Origin: Silvimonas sp. JCM 19000
GTDB lineage: Bacteria > Pseudomonadota > Gammaproteobacteria > Burkholderiales > Chitinibacteraceae
Direction: 5' to 3'
Length of the DNA: 7,605 nucleotides
Assembly (NCBI GenBank): GCA_001313065.1
Contig: BBFD01000199.1
Location: 1-7,605, forward strand
The notes beneath the pieces were generated by a model. The model made no database searches and was not told the DNA's origin. It saw nothing but the letters and a program-made list of their open reading frames with translations. This document shows, piece by piece, positions 1-6,700 of the stretch; the stretch's first letter is position 1, and every line of letters starts with the position of its first letter. A program made the position numbers and the translations under genes.

Positions 1-2
1 CC

Positions 3-521
3 GACCAGGACGGCGAAGATGATCCGCTCGGAGACGACTTGACCACCCTGGCCAACGCCATAGGCAGCGGTGACATGAGCACTGCGCAAACGCTGTTCGC
101 CCAGATCCAGCAAGGGCTGGCGGCAGGCCAGGCCGACGACGCCGATACCGACAGCAGCGACAGCGACAGCAGCGTGAGCGATGCACTGTCAGCGCTGTCG
201 ACCGCGCTCAACAACAAAGACAGCACCACCGCGCAATCGGCGTTTGGCACGCTGCTGAACACGCTGGGCTACACCGAAGTCGATGCCAGCGATGACACGG
301 ATTACGCCAGCGCGGCCGCCACCGCCAGCGACAGTCTGAACGACAATTTCAGTTCGCTGGCCAGCGCGCTGAATTCGGGTGATCTGACGGCGGCGCGCGA
401 TGCATTTGCCACGTTGCAGCAAAACCGCGAAGCCTGGCAGCAAGCGCAAGCCAGCAATCCGTATCTGGCCGCGCGCTTTGATGTGGATAGCAGCGGCAGC
501 AGCGTTAACGTTGCCGCCTGA
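3..521 (+). CDS. Acidic repeat protein of unknown function, C-terminal part (5' end outside window)
   Basis: The frame is open from the left edge, so the true start lies upstream; the TTG at 39 is probably internal. The 172 visible codons end at TGA 519-521. The product is rich in Asp, Ser and Ala and carries three copies of a ~30-residue helical motif with the pattern L-x2-L-x2-A-[LI]-x2-[GK]-D-x3-A-x2-x-F-x2-[LI] (about 33-119, 177-269 and 339-431), separated by Asp/Ser-rich spacers. I see no signal peptide, membrane segment or catalytic motif in this part. Similar short alpha-helical repeats occur in uncharacterised proteins of betaproteobacteria, from memory. The frame is intact and contains no long A or T run, unlike several neighbours. 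Function is unknown; a structural or binding role is only a guess. Confidence 0.85.
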   Translation, partial: DQDGEDDPLGDDLTTLANAIGSGDMSTAQTLFAQIQQGLAAGQADDADTDSSDSDSSVSDALSALSTALNNKDSTTAQSAFGTLLNTLGYTEVDASDDTDYASAAATASDSLNDNFSSLASALNSGDLTAARDAFATLQQNREAWQQAQASNPYLAARFDVDSSGSSVNVAA

Positions 522-589
522 AGCCGCTGCGCCGCGCTACCCGCCACCACCAGACTCTGCTAGCGTGATCGCCGTGCTGATCATGCTTG

Positions 590-600
590 CGGAGTTTTTT
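590..600 (+). promoter_or_regulatory. Ribosome binding site of the isomerase gene
   Basis: GGAG at 591-594 lies six bases (a T6 run) before ATG 601. This supports ATG 601, which also gives a clean signal peptide. Confidence 0.6.
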
Positions 601-1222
601 ATGTTGCAGTGTTTCAAACCGGTCGCCTTGTTAACCGCCCTGAGTCTGGCCACTGCGGCCAGCGCCGCCGAGCCGGTGCGTGTGGTGTGCCAGACCACGC
701 AGGGCGATATGGTCGTCAAGGTCAATCCGGATTGGTCGCCGCTGGCGGCGCAGCGCTTTTTTTGACGATGGTCAACGACGGCTTTTTTTACCCACCTGCC
801 GTTGTTTCGCTGTGTTGAAGGCTTATTTGCCAGATGGGCGCCGCGCTGCCGCGCCAGGGGCTGAAGAACTACCCGGCGTTTGCCGATGACCCGCCCCAGG
901 CAGAATTGCGCCACTTCAAACGCGGCTATCTGAGCTTTGCCGGTGCCGGGCCCAATACCCGATCCAGCTATCTGTTTATTACCCTGGGCGAAAAAAGTCG
1001 ATAGCCTCGGCGCTAATCCGTGGGAAACGCCCTTTGGCTATGTCGAAGCAAGCTCCATGCAAAAGACGGTTAGCCATTTTTTTATACCGGCTATGGCGAT
1101 ATGGCACCGTGGGGCAAAGGCCCCGATGCGCAAAAAAAATCGGCGCGCCGGGTGGGGCGGCGTATTTAAAACGCGACTATCCGCAGCTGGATTTTATTAA
1201 TCAATGCGCGATTGCGCGCTAA
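601..1222 (+). CDS. Secreted cyclophilin-type peptidyl-prolyl cis-trans isomerase, frameshifted as given
   Basis: The product would catalyse cis-trans isomerisation of Xaa-Pro bonds during folding of exported proteins. It begins with a signal peptide (hydrophobic LLTALSLATAASA, cut near residue 22), so it should act in the periplasm. As given, the gene is split by six indels: T7 at 757-763 (5 expected), T7 at 783-789 (6), T2 at 823-824 (3), A6 at 991-996 (5), T7 at 1077-1083 (5) and A8 at 1132-1139 (6). Correcting all six leaves 615 bases, a 204-residue protein ending at TAA 1220-1222. Cyclophilin landmarks then appear in order: FLTMVNDGFF, LFRCVEGFICQMG (matching the usual FHRVI-GFMIQGG; Arg and Gln kept), GYLSFAGAGPNTRSSYLFIT, then a C-terminal YTGYGD-x-AP-x-GKGP and AYLKRDYPQLDFI, as in longer bacterial members. 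Formally a pseudogene in this sequence, but the errors look technical. It is convergent with the SCPU gene. Confidence 0.85.
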
Positions 1223-1241
1223 TACGGGCTGGCTGTGCGCG

Positions 1242-1739
1242 TCAAAACGACACGGTGGCGGTGACGGTGGCGGAATACGAGCCTTCGGCCGGCTTCTGCC
1301 GCGCGCCGATCTGGCCGTAGATGGGCACCAGCTGGGCCGCGCCATTGCCCACGCCGGTATGGGCATCGGTACCGACGGTGTTGCCCCATACCTCGGAGCG
1401 TGAGGCGTCCTTGTACAGCTGATATTGCACGGTCTCCCCCGTGCTGCTGGTGAGCAGTCGGCCGTTGATGGTAGAGCCGTTTACATTACCGGCATCCAGC
1501 CCGATGCTATAAGGCGCGTTATTGCTGCAGGTAACGCTCAATTGCGCGGTCTGGTTTATGCCATTGCTGAAATTGCTTTGCGAACCAAAATTGAGTACAC
1601 CCGAGGCAATGCTGCAATCGGCCTGCAAGGTGAGTGCCACGCGAAACAAAGTTGTATCAGCCGCTTGCGCCGACGCCGCATGCCCAGCCCGGGCAATCAG
1701 CATGCAGCTGATTGCGGCCATCCAGGTTGAAAATCTCAT
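1242..1739 (-). CDS. Spore coat U (SCPU) domain-containing, pilin-like secreted protein
   Basis: An intact 165-residue protein. Residues 1-26 form a signal peptide ending AQA before ADTTLF. The mature part matches the SCPU domain: an early Cys in ADCSIASG followed by LNFG (Cys42), a second Cys in SVTCSNNAPYSIGLDAG (Cys71, probably disulphide-bonded to the first), then VQYQLYKDA, WGN, GNGAAQ, PIYGQI and a C-terminal GSYSATVTATVSF beta strand. In characterised cases (Acinetobacter Csu) such proteins are subunits of archaic chaperone-usher pili, exported to the periplasm and polymerised at the surface. Start: ATG (complement of 1737-1739) has a GAGGGAG Shine-Dalgarno seven bases upstream. Unlike csu-type operons, no further SCPU, chaperone or usher gene is visible, and the next gene downstream is convergent after 19 bases, so this copy looks like an orphan. 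Whether it is a pilin or a stand-alone surface protein is open. Confidence 0.9.
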   Translation of the reverse strand: MRFSTWMAAISCMLIARAGHAASAQAADTTLFRVALTLQADCSIASGVLNFGSQSNFSNGINQTAQLSVTCSNNAPYSIGLDAGNVNGSTINGRLLTSSTGETVQYQLYKDASRSEVWGNTVGTDAHTGVGNGAAQLVPIYGQIGARQKPAEGSYSATVTATVSF

Positions 1740-1746
1740 TTGCGGG

Positions 1747-1753
1747 CTCCCTC
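1747..1753 (-). promoter_or_regulatory. Ribosome binding site of the SCPU gene
   Basis: The reverse complement reads GAGGGAG, seven bases before the ATG, and fixes the start that gives the signal peptide. Confidence 0.7.
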
Positions 1754-1832
1754 AAATCATTCTTATGCGCGCACCGTGCCTTCAGGGGATACGGGCGAGC
1801 TTGCAGTATGGGCAAGTCGGGCGCGCCACAAA

Positions 1833-1877
1833 GCCAGGATAGCCCCTGGCCAGGAGTGCTCCCGGGCTTATCCTGGC
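1833..1877. repeat. Inverted repeat with nested palindrome
   Basis: The left arm at 1833-1844 (gccaggatagcc) pairs with the right arm at 1865-1877 (ggcttatcctggc) with one bulged base. The loop contains the palindrome cctggccagg at 1845-1854, so the same CCAGG/CCTGG element recurs four times in 45 bases. It lies ~95 bases upstream of the SCPU start. It could be an RNA hairpin in that leader, an operator, or a remnant of an interspersed palindromic element. No T-run follows on either strand, so a terminator is unlikely. Confidence 0.55.
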
Positions 1878-2015
1878 CAAACAGAAAAGGAATATTCCTG
1901 GGGATCGAAATCAATACTTTCAGATGTCTCTGATGGTTGCATTTTCTGATTGCAGCAAGAATTGCCAGCACTGTGCACCCTGGATCCGGAAACGATACAT
2001 TTCGATATACAACGA

Positions 2016-2069
2016 GCTGGCGCACGGTTAATTTTTTTTATTATTCGTGAGTTATCCCCGTGCGCCAGC
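2016..2069. repeat. Perfect 12-bp inverted repeat with AT-rich 30-base loop
   Basis: gctggcgcacgg at 2016-2027 is the exact reverse complement of ccgtgcgccagc at 2058-2069. The loop is very AT-rich (a T8 run followed by ATTATT). It ends 72 bases before the start of the 54-codon small gene and could form a hairpin in that gene's leader or a cruciform in DNA. It is not followed by a U-run. Confidence 0.7.
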
Positions 2070-2128
2070 ACCGGTAAAGACCGAAAACAAATCAGCGTAA
2101 TCTTGCGGGACATACCGGCGATTCAGCT

Positions 2129-2141
2129 CAGGAGGGTAGGG
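2129..2141 (+). promoter_or_regulatory. Strong ribosome binding site of the small gene
   Basis: AGGAGG at 2130-2135 lies six bases before ATG 2142. This is a near-perfect Shine-Dalgarno and the main reason for preferring this start over the in-frame ATG at 1950. Confidence 0.75.
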
Positions 2142-2307
2142 ATGAAAGAACAGGATGATTATCTGCACGATCCTGAAATTGGTGCACTCAAATATATTTT
2201 TTGCCAAGTTACCACCGGATAAACAGCAAAAATTCATCGCCTGGATGAATGAATACATCATGGCTTCCGCAGTAAGGCAACGCCTGATGCGCGACAAAAT
2301 CAAATAA
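2142..2307 (+). CDS. Small protein of unknown function (54 residues after correcting one frameshift)
   Basis: Read as given, the frame starts at ATG 2142 and stops after 26 codons at TAA 2220-2222, just past a T6 run at 2197-2202. Removing one T continues into a frame that runs to TAA 2305-2307 and gives 54 residues, passing through KYIFAKLPPDKQQKF, IAWMNEYIM and RQRLMRDKIK. The result is charged, probably helical, with no signal peptide, membrane segment or cysteines. The strong Shine-Dalgarno and a correction that matches the one needed at the other A/T runs in the window both argue for a real gene. I do not recognise the family. It precedes the response regulator gene by ~330 bases on the same strand, with hairpins between, so it is probably a separate transcript. 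A cytoplasmic regulatory or adaptor role is possible but not shown by the sequence. Confidence 0.6.
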
Positions 2308-2321
2308 AAAAAACCTGGATT

Positions 2322-2360
2322 GCAGCGGTAACCATTGCTGCGTGCAACGGTTACCGCCGC
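2322..2360. repeat. Long hairpin-forming inverted repeat
   Basis: gcagcggtaacc at 2322-2333 pairs with ggttaccgccgc at 2349-2360, 11 of 12 positions. An inner stem (ttgc with gcaa) leaves only a five-base loop, so the whole element can fold almost end to end. It starts 14 bases after the stop of the small gene. There is no immediate T-run on the + strand, so if it ends that transcript it would do so as a stabilising 3' hairpin; it may instead be an operator. Confidence 0.65.
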
Positions 2361-2395
2361 GATCTACAAGCTTTAATTACCCTTGTTTTTTTAAC

Positions 2396-2433
2396 AGGCC
2401 TATGCCTTGCGTCTGCCGGCTTATAGGCTTTTA
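2396..2433 (+). terminator. Possible Rho-independent terminator after the small gene
   Basis: aggcctat (2396-2403) pairs with ataggctt (2423-2430, one G-T pair), extended inward by gcc/ggc beyond a two-base bulge, and the descending arm runs directly into TTTTATT. This is a plausible but weak terminator, since the stem is bulged. It lies ~90 bases after the small gene and just before a promoter-like sequence for the regulator. Confidence 0.4.
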
Positions 2434-2460
2434 TTGACGCATTCCACAACGCAGTATACA
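2434..2460 (+). promoter_or_regulatory. Candidate sigma-70-type promoter upstream of the response regulator
   Basis: TTGACG at 2434-2439 and TATACA at 2455-2460 resemble -35 and -10 boxes, but the spacer is 15 bases, shorter than the usual 16-18. Position fits: immediately after a terminator-like hairpin and before the regulator's leader. Transcripts from here would begin near 2467. Confidence 0.35.
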
Positions 2461-2477
2461 GAGAGAAAACGGCGCAA

Positions 2478-2624
2478 ATGCAAACCGCAAGCCCCACCGG
2501 GCCAGGGTTAATGCCCGCGCCAGGGGCACTGCGGGTTGGCCTGTGGCCGATCCTGCTTGCGTCAGCCTACCCCGGTGGCGTAATGATCACTGCCATCAAG
2601 CAGGTAAACGAAAGCCTGAAATAG
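2478..2624 (+). CDS. Possible 48-residue small ORF just upstream of the regulator
   Basis: ATG 2478 opens a 48-codon frame ending at TAG 2622-2624, two bases before the regulator's AAGGA. The start has only a purine stretch (gagag) upstream, not a good Shine-Dalgarno. The second half (about residues 18-40, GALRVGLWPILLASAY then PGGVMITAI) is hydrophobic enough for one membrane span, followed by a charged tail. If translated, it would be coupled to or compete with initiation of the regulator, like a leader peptide, or encode a small membrane protein. I do not recognise it, and it could be chance in a GC-rich leader. Confidence 0.3.
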   Translation: MQTASPTGPGLMPAPGALRVGLWPILLASAYPGGVMITAIKQVNESLK

Positions 2625-2625
2625 A

Positions 2626-2638
2626 AAGGACCTGAGTA
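2626..2638 (+). promoter_or_regulatory. Ribosome binding site of the response regulator
   Basis: AAGGA at 2626-2630 lies eight bases before ATG 2639, supporting that start. Confidence 0.65.
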
Positions 2639-3299
2639 ATGATTAGAGTAATTCTGGCTGATGATCACCCATTGGCAATTGGTGGCGCCGAGGCCATTAT
2701 TTCAAGCTCACGGCACATTTCGATTGTGGCAACCTGCAATGACCCGGATCAGGTCTTTGTTGAACTGGATAAAGTATCGTGTGATGTACTGGTCACCGAC
2801 TATTCCATGCCGGGCAGTAGCCAGGGCGATGGGCTGAGCTATCTGAGATTTATTGCCCGACGCTATCCGGCGACCAAAATCGTTTTATTAACCATGATTG
2901 CCAATCCATTAAGTCTGACCGCAGCCGAAAAAATCCGGTGTTTCTGCCCTGGTCAGTAAACTGGACAAGCTGGATGTATTAATCCCGGCAATTGATGCGG
3001 CTTATGTGGGCAAACGCTATCGCTCACCGGCCATGCAAGCCTTGTTTGATAAAGTCGAAAGCGAAGCGCGCGGAAATGAAACCATTACCAAGGTTTTAAG
3101 TAGTCGGGAATGCGAAGTCATGCGCATGATCGTCGAAGGGTTCACCATTACCGAAATCGCCGAAAAAATTGCATCGCAGTATCAAAACCATCAGCACGCA
3201 AAAAAACGCACCGCCATGCATAAACTGGGTGTCAGCAAAGACGCCGATATTTACAAGTTTGATTTCAACCTCAGCGATTTCAAACTCGGCCCGGAATAA
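2639..3299 (+). CDS. RcsB-like NarL/LuxR-family response regulator, frameshifted as given
   Basis: A DNA-binding two-component regulator, 218 residues after correction. The receiver domain (about 1-120) shows the acidic pair Asp8-Asp9 in ILADDHP, phospho-acceptor Asp54 in LVTDYSMPG, Thr85 in VLLTM and Lys107. The order TDxSMPG followed by GDG matches RcsB. The C-terminal LuxR-type helix-turn-helix (about 152-205) reads LSSRECEVMRMIVEGFTITEIAEK, then LHRSIKTISTQKRTAMHKLGVS, closely resembling RcsB's SIKTISSQK. Three A-runs are too long: A6 at 2928-2933 (5 expected), which splits the gene into two frames, and A6 at 3163-3168 plus A7 at 3200-3206 (5 each), which together remove and restore the frame, so the recognition helix is misread as given. 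It stands alone, with no histidine kinase or phosphotransfer gene visible. It likely regulates envelope or surface genes; its targets are not shown by the sequence. Confidence 0.9.
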
Positions 3300-3325
3300 T
3301 CCACCCGCCCGCCGGGCAGCCTCCG

Positions 3326-3363
3326 AAACGCCGCAAAGCGCACCGCGCTTGCGGCGTTTTTTT
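3326..3363 (+). terminator. Rho-independent terminator of the response regulator gene
   Basis: aaacgccgcaaagcg (3326-3340) pairs with cgcttgcggcgttt (3346-3359) across a five-base loop, with a single bulged A, and runs directly into T7 at 3357-3363. It starts 27 bases after the stop codon and separates the regulator from the adhesin gene. Confidence 0.9.
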
Positions 3364-3579
3364 GCGTGGACGCCGCGTGCCGCGCTGTTTTTTAAAAAAA
3401 ATTAAGATTCGTCTGATCCAGTTCAGGCGCGTTATCAGCCAGTCTACCGCCTCCGGAGGCTCTATCCAGCGCCCCGGCCGTGGTGGATGCGGCTAGCCGT
3501 AAAGCTTGTAGAGAGTCTGCATGTCGGTTGCATCCTGTTAACGCCAGGCGCTTGCGCGCCGCTCCAGGGTGAAATTCTC
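3364..3579 (+). promoter_or_regulatory. Leader/promoter region of the autotransporter gene
   Basis: This gap of 216 bases should contain the adhesin promoter. It holds an A/T tract (T6 then A8, 3388-3401) of the kind that bends DNA or acts as an UP-like element, and a perfect 12-base palindrome gcctccggaggc at 3449-3460 that could be an operator or small hairpin. I see no convincing -35/-10 pair. Near the end, GGTGA at 3568-3572 lies seven bases before ATG 3580 and is the likely Shine-Dalgarno. Confidence 0.4.
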
Positions 3580-3707
3580 ATGCATGCAAAACAAAAAAAT
3601 CTTCCACCAACTGTGGGCGCAACCGGCGGCGGCGTTTCTACCGTAGCGGTCGCTGGCCGGGCTTTGTGCTGCTGGTGGCGCTGGGCGGGCGGGCGCTGGC
3701 CGCCAGC
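3580..3707 (+). other. Signal peptide region of the autotransporter, interrupted by an A7 run
   Basis: ATG 3580 reads MHAKQK up to A7 at 3593-3599. With two As removed it continues into a basic segment and a hydrophobic core ending at GRALA near 3705. Without correction the same frame gives a Trp/Cys-rich tail that is not a signal peptide. ATG 3584 is an alternative start but meets a stop at the CCG-TAG near 3645. Confidence 0.65.
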
Positions 3708-6700
3708 CTGGAACTGCATCACAAAGAAACCCTGACCCTGGCGCCAGGTACGCTGGAAATCGACCAGCTGATCCTGCCCGATATGGGCTATGCCACGCTC
3801 TCTGGCCCCGATACCACGCTGCGCTTTCTGCCCGGTGCATCCTGGCTGCTTGGCGCAAAACTCGGGCGCGATATGCAATACCTGAACCTGACCGACCTGG
3901 GGCATCTGGAATTCAACGACGTGCTGCACGAGGTGCATGTGGGTGGCCAACGGCAGATTGCCAATGTCCGCATCGGCCAGGACGATGGCCAATCAGCGCA
4001 GCCCGGCGGCAGCCTCGTGCTGGGGCCGGATACCCGTATCACGCGGCCGCCTTTGGCGTGGCCGATCAGCAAGGTGCGGTGGCGCATAACATTGGCTTTG
4101 TCACGCTGAGTGGCAATACCCACATCAACGCCGATGTATTCAAGGTCGGGGCCTATGCCGGTAACAACGGTGAACTGGTCTTTGGCAAAGGCGGTGGCCG
4201 CTTGCAGGTACGCGGGTCGGATGGGGTGGGGCCGGCATCGGTGTTTGATCTCGGTGTCGGCTACGGCAGCGATATCCAGCTCACCCGGGCCTTGCTCGAT
4301 CTGGGCGCGGGCGAAAGTGATATTGCCGCAGGCGCGGTCCGCATCGGCGTGCTCAGCAAAAGTGCGGTCTCGAATGCAGTCGCCCAGGCCTGGTTCGGTG
4401 CGGGCCAGCTGCAGGCCGACAGCTTGCTGCTGGGCGGCAATGTGCCAGGCGCGACCGGCGCCGTGGGCGCGGAGATGGCGGCACAAGGCACGCGGCTGCG
4501 TATCGGAACGCTGATCCTCGGCGACCAGCAAGCCAATAGCCAGCTCCAGAGCACGCTCACCCTGGCAAAAACGCCGAGCTGCGCATGGGCAAGCTGCAAC
4601 CGGGGCGCAGGCCGGGACGGCAATGCGGCGGTTTTACTGGAATGGCGGCACCATCGGCAATCTGGCGCCCGATGTCGATCTGCTGTGGCAGGGCATCGAT
4701 GCGTCATGGCGCCGTACCAACCGCATATTTTCCAGATCGATGGCAGCCAGGCCGTTGCGCGGATCGATGCGCGATTGGGCGCGGGCAAATCGGAACAGTT
4801 TGTCGATCTGACCAAACGCGGCGATGGCACGCTGTTTTTGCTGCGGCCTGCCGATTATCTTGGCTATACCCGCATCGAAGGCGGCACCCTGCGCGCGGGC
4901 GTGGCCGATATGTTGGCGGCCAGCAATAACACCATGGGTATGGTGTTGTCGCCGGGGACCTCGTTTGATCTGAACGGCTTCGATCAAAAGATGTGGGGCA
5001 TGGTCGGCAGCGGCTCGGTCTTGCTCAAGGACGGCGCCACATTGTCCATCGTGCACGGGCATAACCAGCAATTTGACGGGGTGATCAGCGGTGACGGCCA
5101 GTTGCTTATCGACATGTATCTGCCGAACACCGAGTACAGCCTGTCCGGCGCGAATACCTACACCGGCCCGACCCGGGTAAAGCGCGGCGGCCTGCGGCTG
5201 GTGGATGGCATAAGCATGGCATCGCCCATCGTGGTGGACACCCGTCTGACCTTTGATGTGGCCGGGACACTGGATTATGCCGGTGCAATCAGCGGCGCGG
5301 GCCAGCTGCATAAAGCCGGCCGGGGCACGCTGCAACTCACAGGTCCAGGCAATTGGCTCGGCAATACCGTGATCGCGGGCGCACTTTGCAGATCCCCAAT
5401 CCCAAGGCCGCCAGCAGCGGCAATATCACGGTGCAGCAGGGGGGAACACTGGACTTGCTGTTCAGTAACGATACCTTGATGAACGTGATCAACGGCGCGG
5501 GCGTCGTGCGCATCAGCGGGCAGAACGTGGTGCTGGCGGGCTTGCACCCCGGTTTCACCGGCGTGTGGCTGATCAAGGGTACGGCGCGACCCGGGCCGGA
5601 TATTCAGGGGCTGGGACCCAATAGCCGGATCTGGCTGGATGGGCCGCAAAGCGTGCTGGAAATTGACCGCGATACCGCCGTCTGGTCGCGTCCGGTGTAT
5701 GGCACCGGGCGCTTGCAGCTGAGCCGCTCCCAGCCGGGGCGCCGCTGCAGCTGGTGAAAAAAATAGCGCCATGACTACGCATTTTCGCGGCACGCTGGCG
5801 CTGACCCAGGGCGAGTTCATTATGGATGAGGCTGCAGAATACCTGCTTGCCCAGGCCACGCTGGAGCTCGGCAGCAAGGCTGATCTGCGCTTGAATCACA
5901 ATGCGCGCGTGTTTGGTATGAGCATGGCAGGCGGCACTTTGTATCTGATCAACCGGAACCAGTTGCCCGAACCGTTATTGCAATTGAGCCGCCTCGATAC
6001 GCGCGGTGGCGGCAATGTGATCATGGATTTGCCCGGCTCGCGCACGGTGCCGACCACGACTGAGGGCATCACCTTTTTTGATCAGGACAACAACGCAACG
6101 CAACGCCTGGTGGGGGCCAGCGAGGTGCTGGGCGACGGCAGCGCGCTCAAGCTGGTGAAACCCAACTCCGCGCCGTATCGCAATCCGGAATATGTTTCGG
6201 TGCTCGACCCGGGCGGCCACCTCGCCGCCACCACCACGCATCAATACACCGTGTCGACGCAGCCGGATGGCCTGTATGTGGGCTTTGGCATGTCGCAGAT
6301 TGATCTGGCCAAAGGGCAGTACGTTTATTTTTTACAACCAGGGCGGCCGGGATCGCCGGCTGACCGCGCAAGTGACCGGTACCGGCAACATCATTCTGGT
6401 GCCGTTTGGCGAGGTGACCTTTGCCAACCCGCTGAACAGCTATACCGGCAGCACCACTTTGATGAGCGGCGCCTTGCGGCTGGAAGCGGACAATGCGCTG
6501 GGCGCCACTGCACTGCTGGATATTCGCCCCGGCACGCGCTTCAGTCTGGATGGCCACGCACAAACGCTGCCGCAGGTGCTGCTGCAACAAGACGGCAAAT
6601 TCGATTTTGGCAACGGCGGTGAACTGCGGCTGATGCATGGCGGCGTGTTGCAAGGGCAGCTCAGCGGCAGCGGCAAGATGCAGGTCGACACCGGCACGCT

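Larger units (their letters stand above)
1740..2141. other. Intergenic region between SCPU and small gene, with inverted repeats
   Basis: This stretch of ~400 bases separates two divergently oriented genes and should hold both promoters. No reading frame in it looks like a real protein: the open frames have no upstream ribosome binding site and no recognisable motif. I could not pick out convincing -35/-10 pairs. The visible structure is two inverted repeats (1833-1877 and 2016-2069). The right half is AT-richer than the flanking genes. Confidence 0.6.

Noticed and set aside
601..1222. Programmed frameshifting or transcriptional slippage to express the isomerase
   Set aside because: Six separate corrections would be needed in one short gene, and the same run-length excess appears in unrelated genes, which points to a technical cause.
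1657..2025. 122-codon minus-strand frame overlapping the SCPU start
   Set aside because: It overlaps the supported SCPU gene and its ribosome binding site, has no motif, and spans an inverted repeat.
1950..2141. Longer N-terminus for the small gene from the in-frame ATG at 1950
   Set aside because: It would translate through the 2016-2069 hairpin and lacks a ribosome binding site, whereas ATG 2142 has AGGAGG at ideal spacing.
1740..2638. CRISPR array, tRNA or insertion sequence in the AT-richer gap
   Set aside because: No regularly spaced direct repeats, no cloverleaf-like sequence, and no transposase fragment or terminal repeats with target duplication were seen.
3538..3992. Minus-strand frames across the adhesin start region
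   Set aside because: They oppose a good signal peptide and passenger start, and have no recognisable product.
3788..4531. 247-codon minus-strand frame under the adhesin passenger
   Set aside because: Shadow of GC-rich codon structure; the + strand has clear beta-helix protein sequence with recognisable continuity.
4634..5335. 233-codon minus-strand frame
   Set aside because: Also antisense to well-supported passenger sequence containing two PATR-type repeats.
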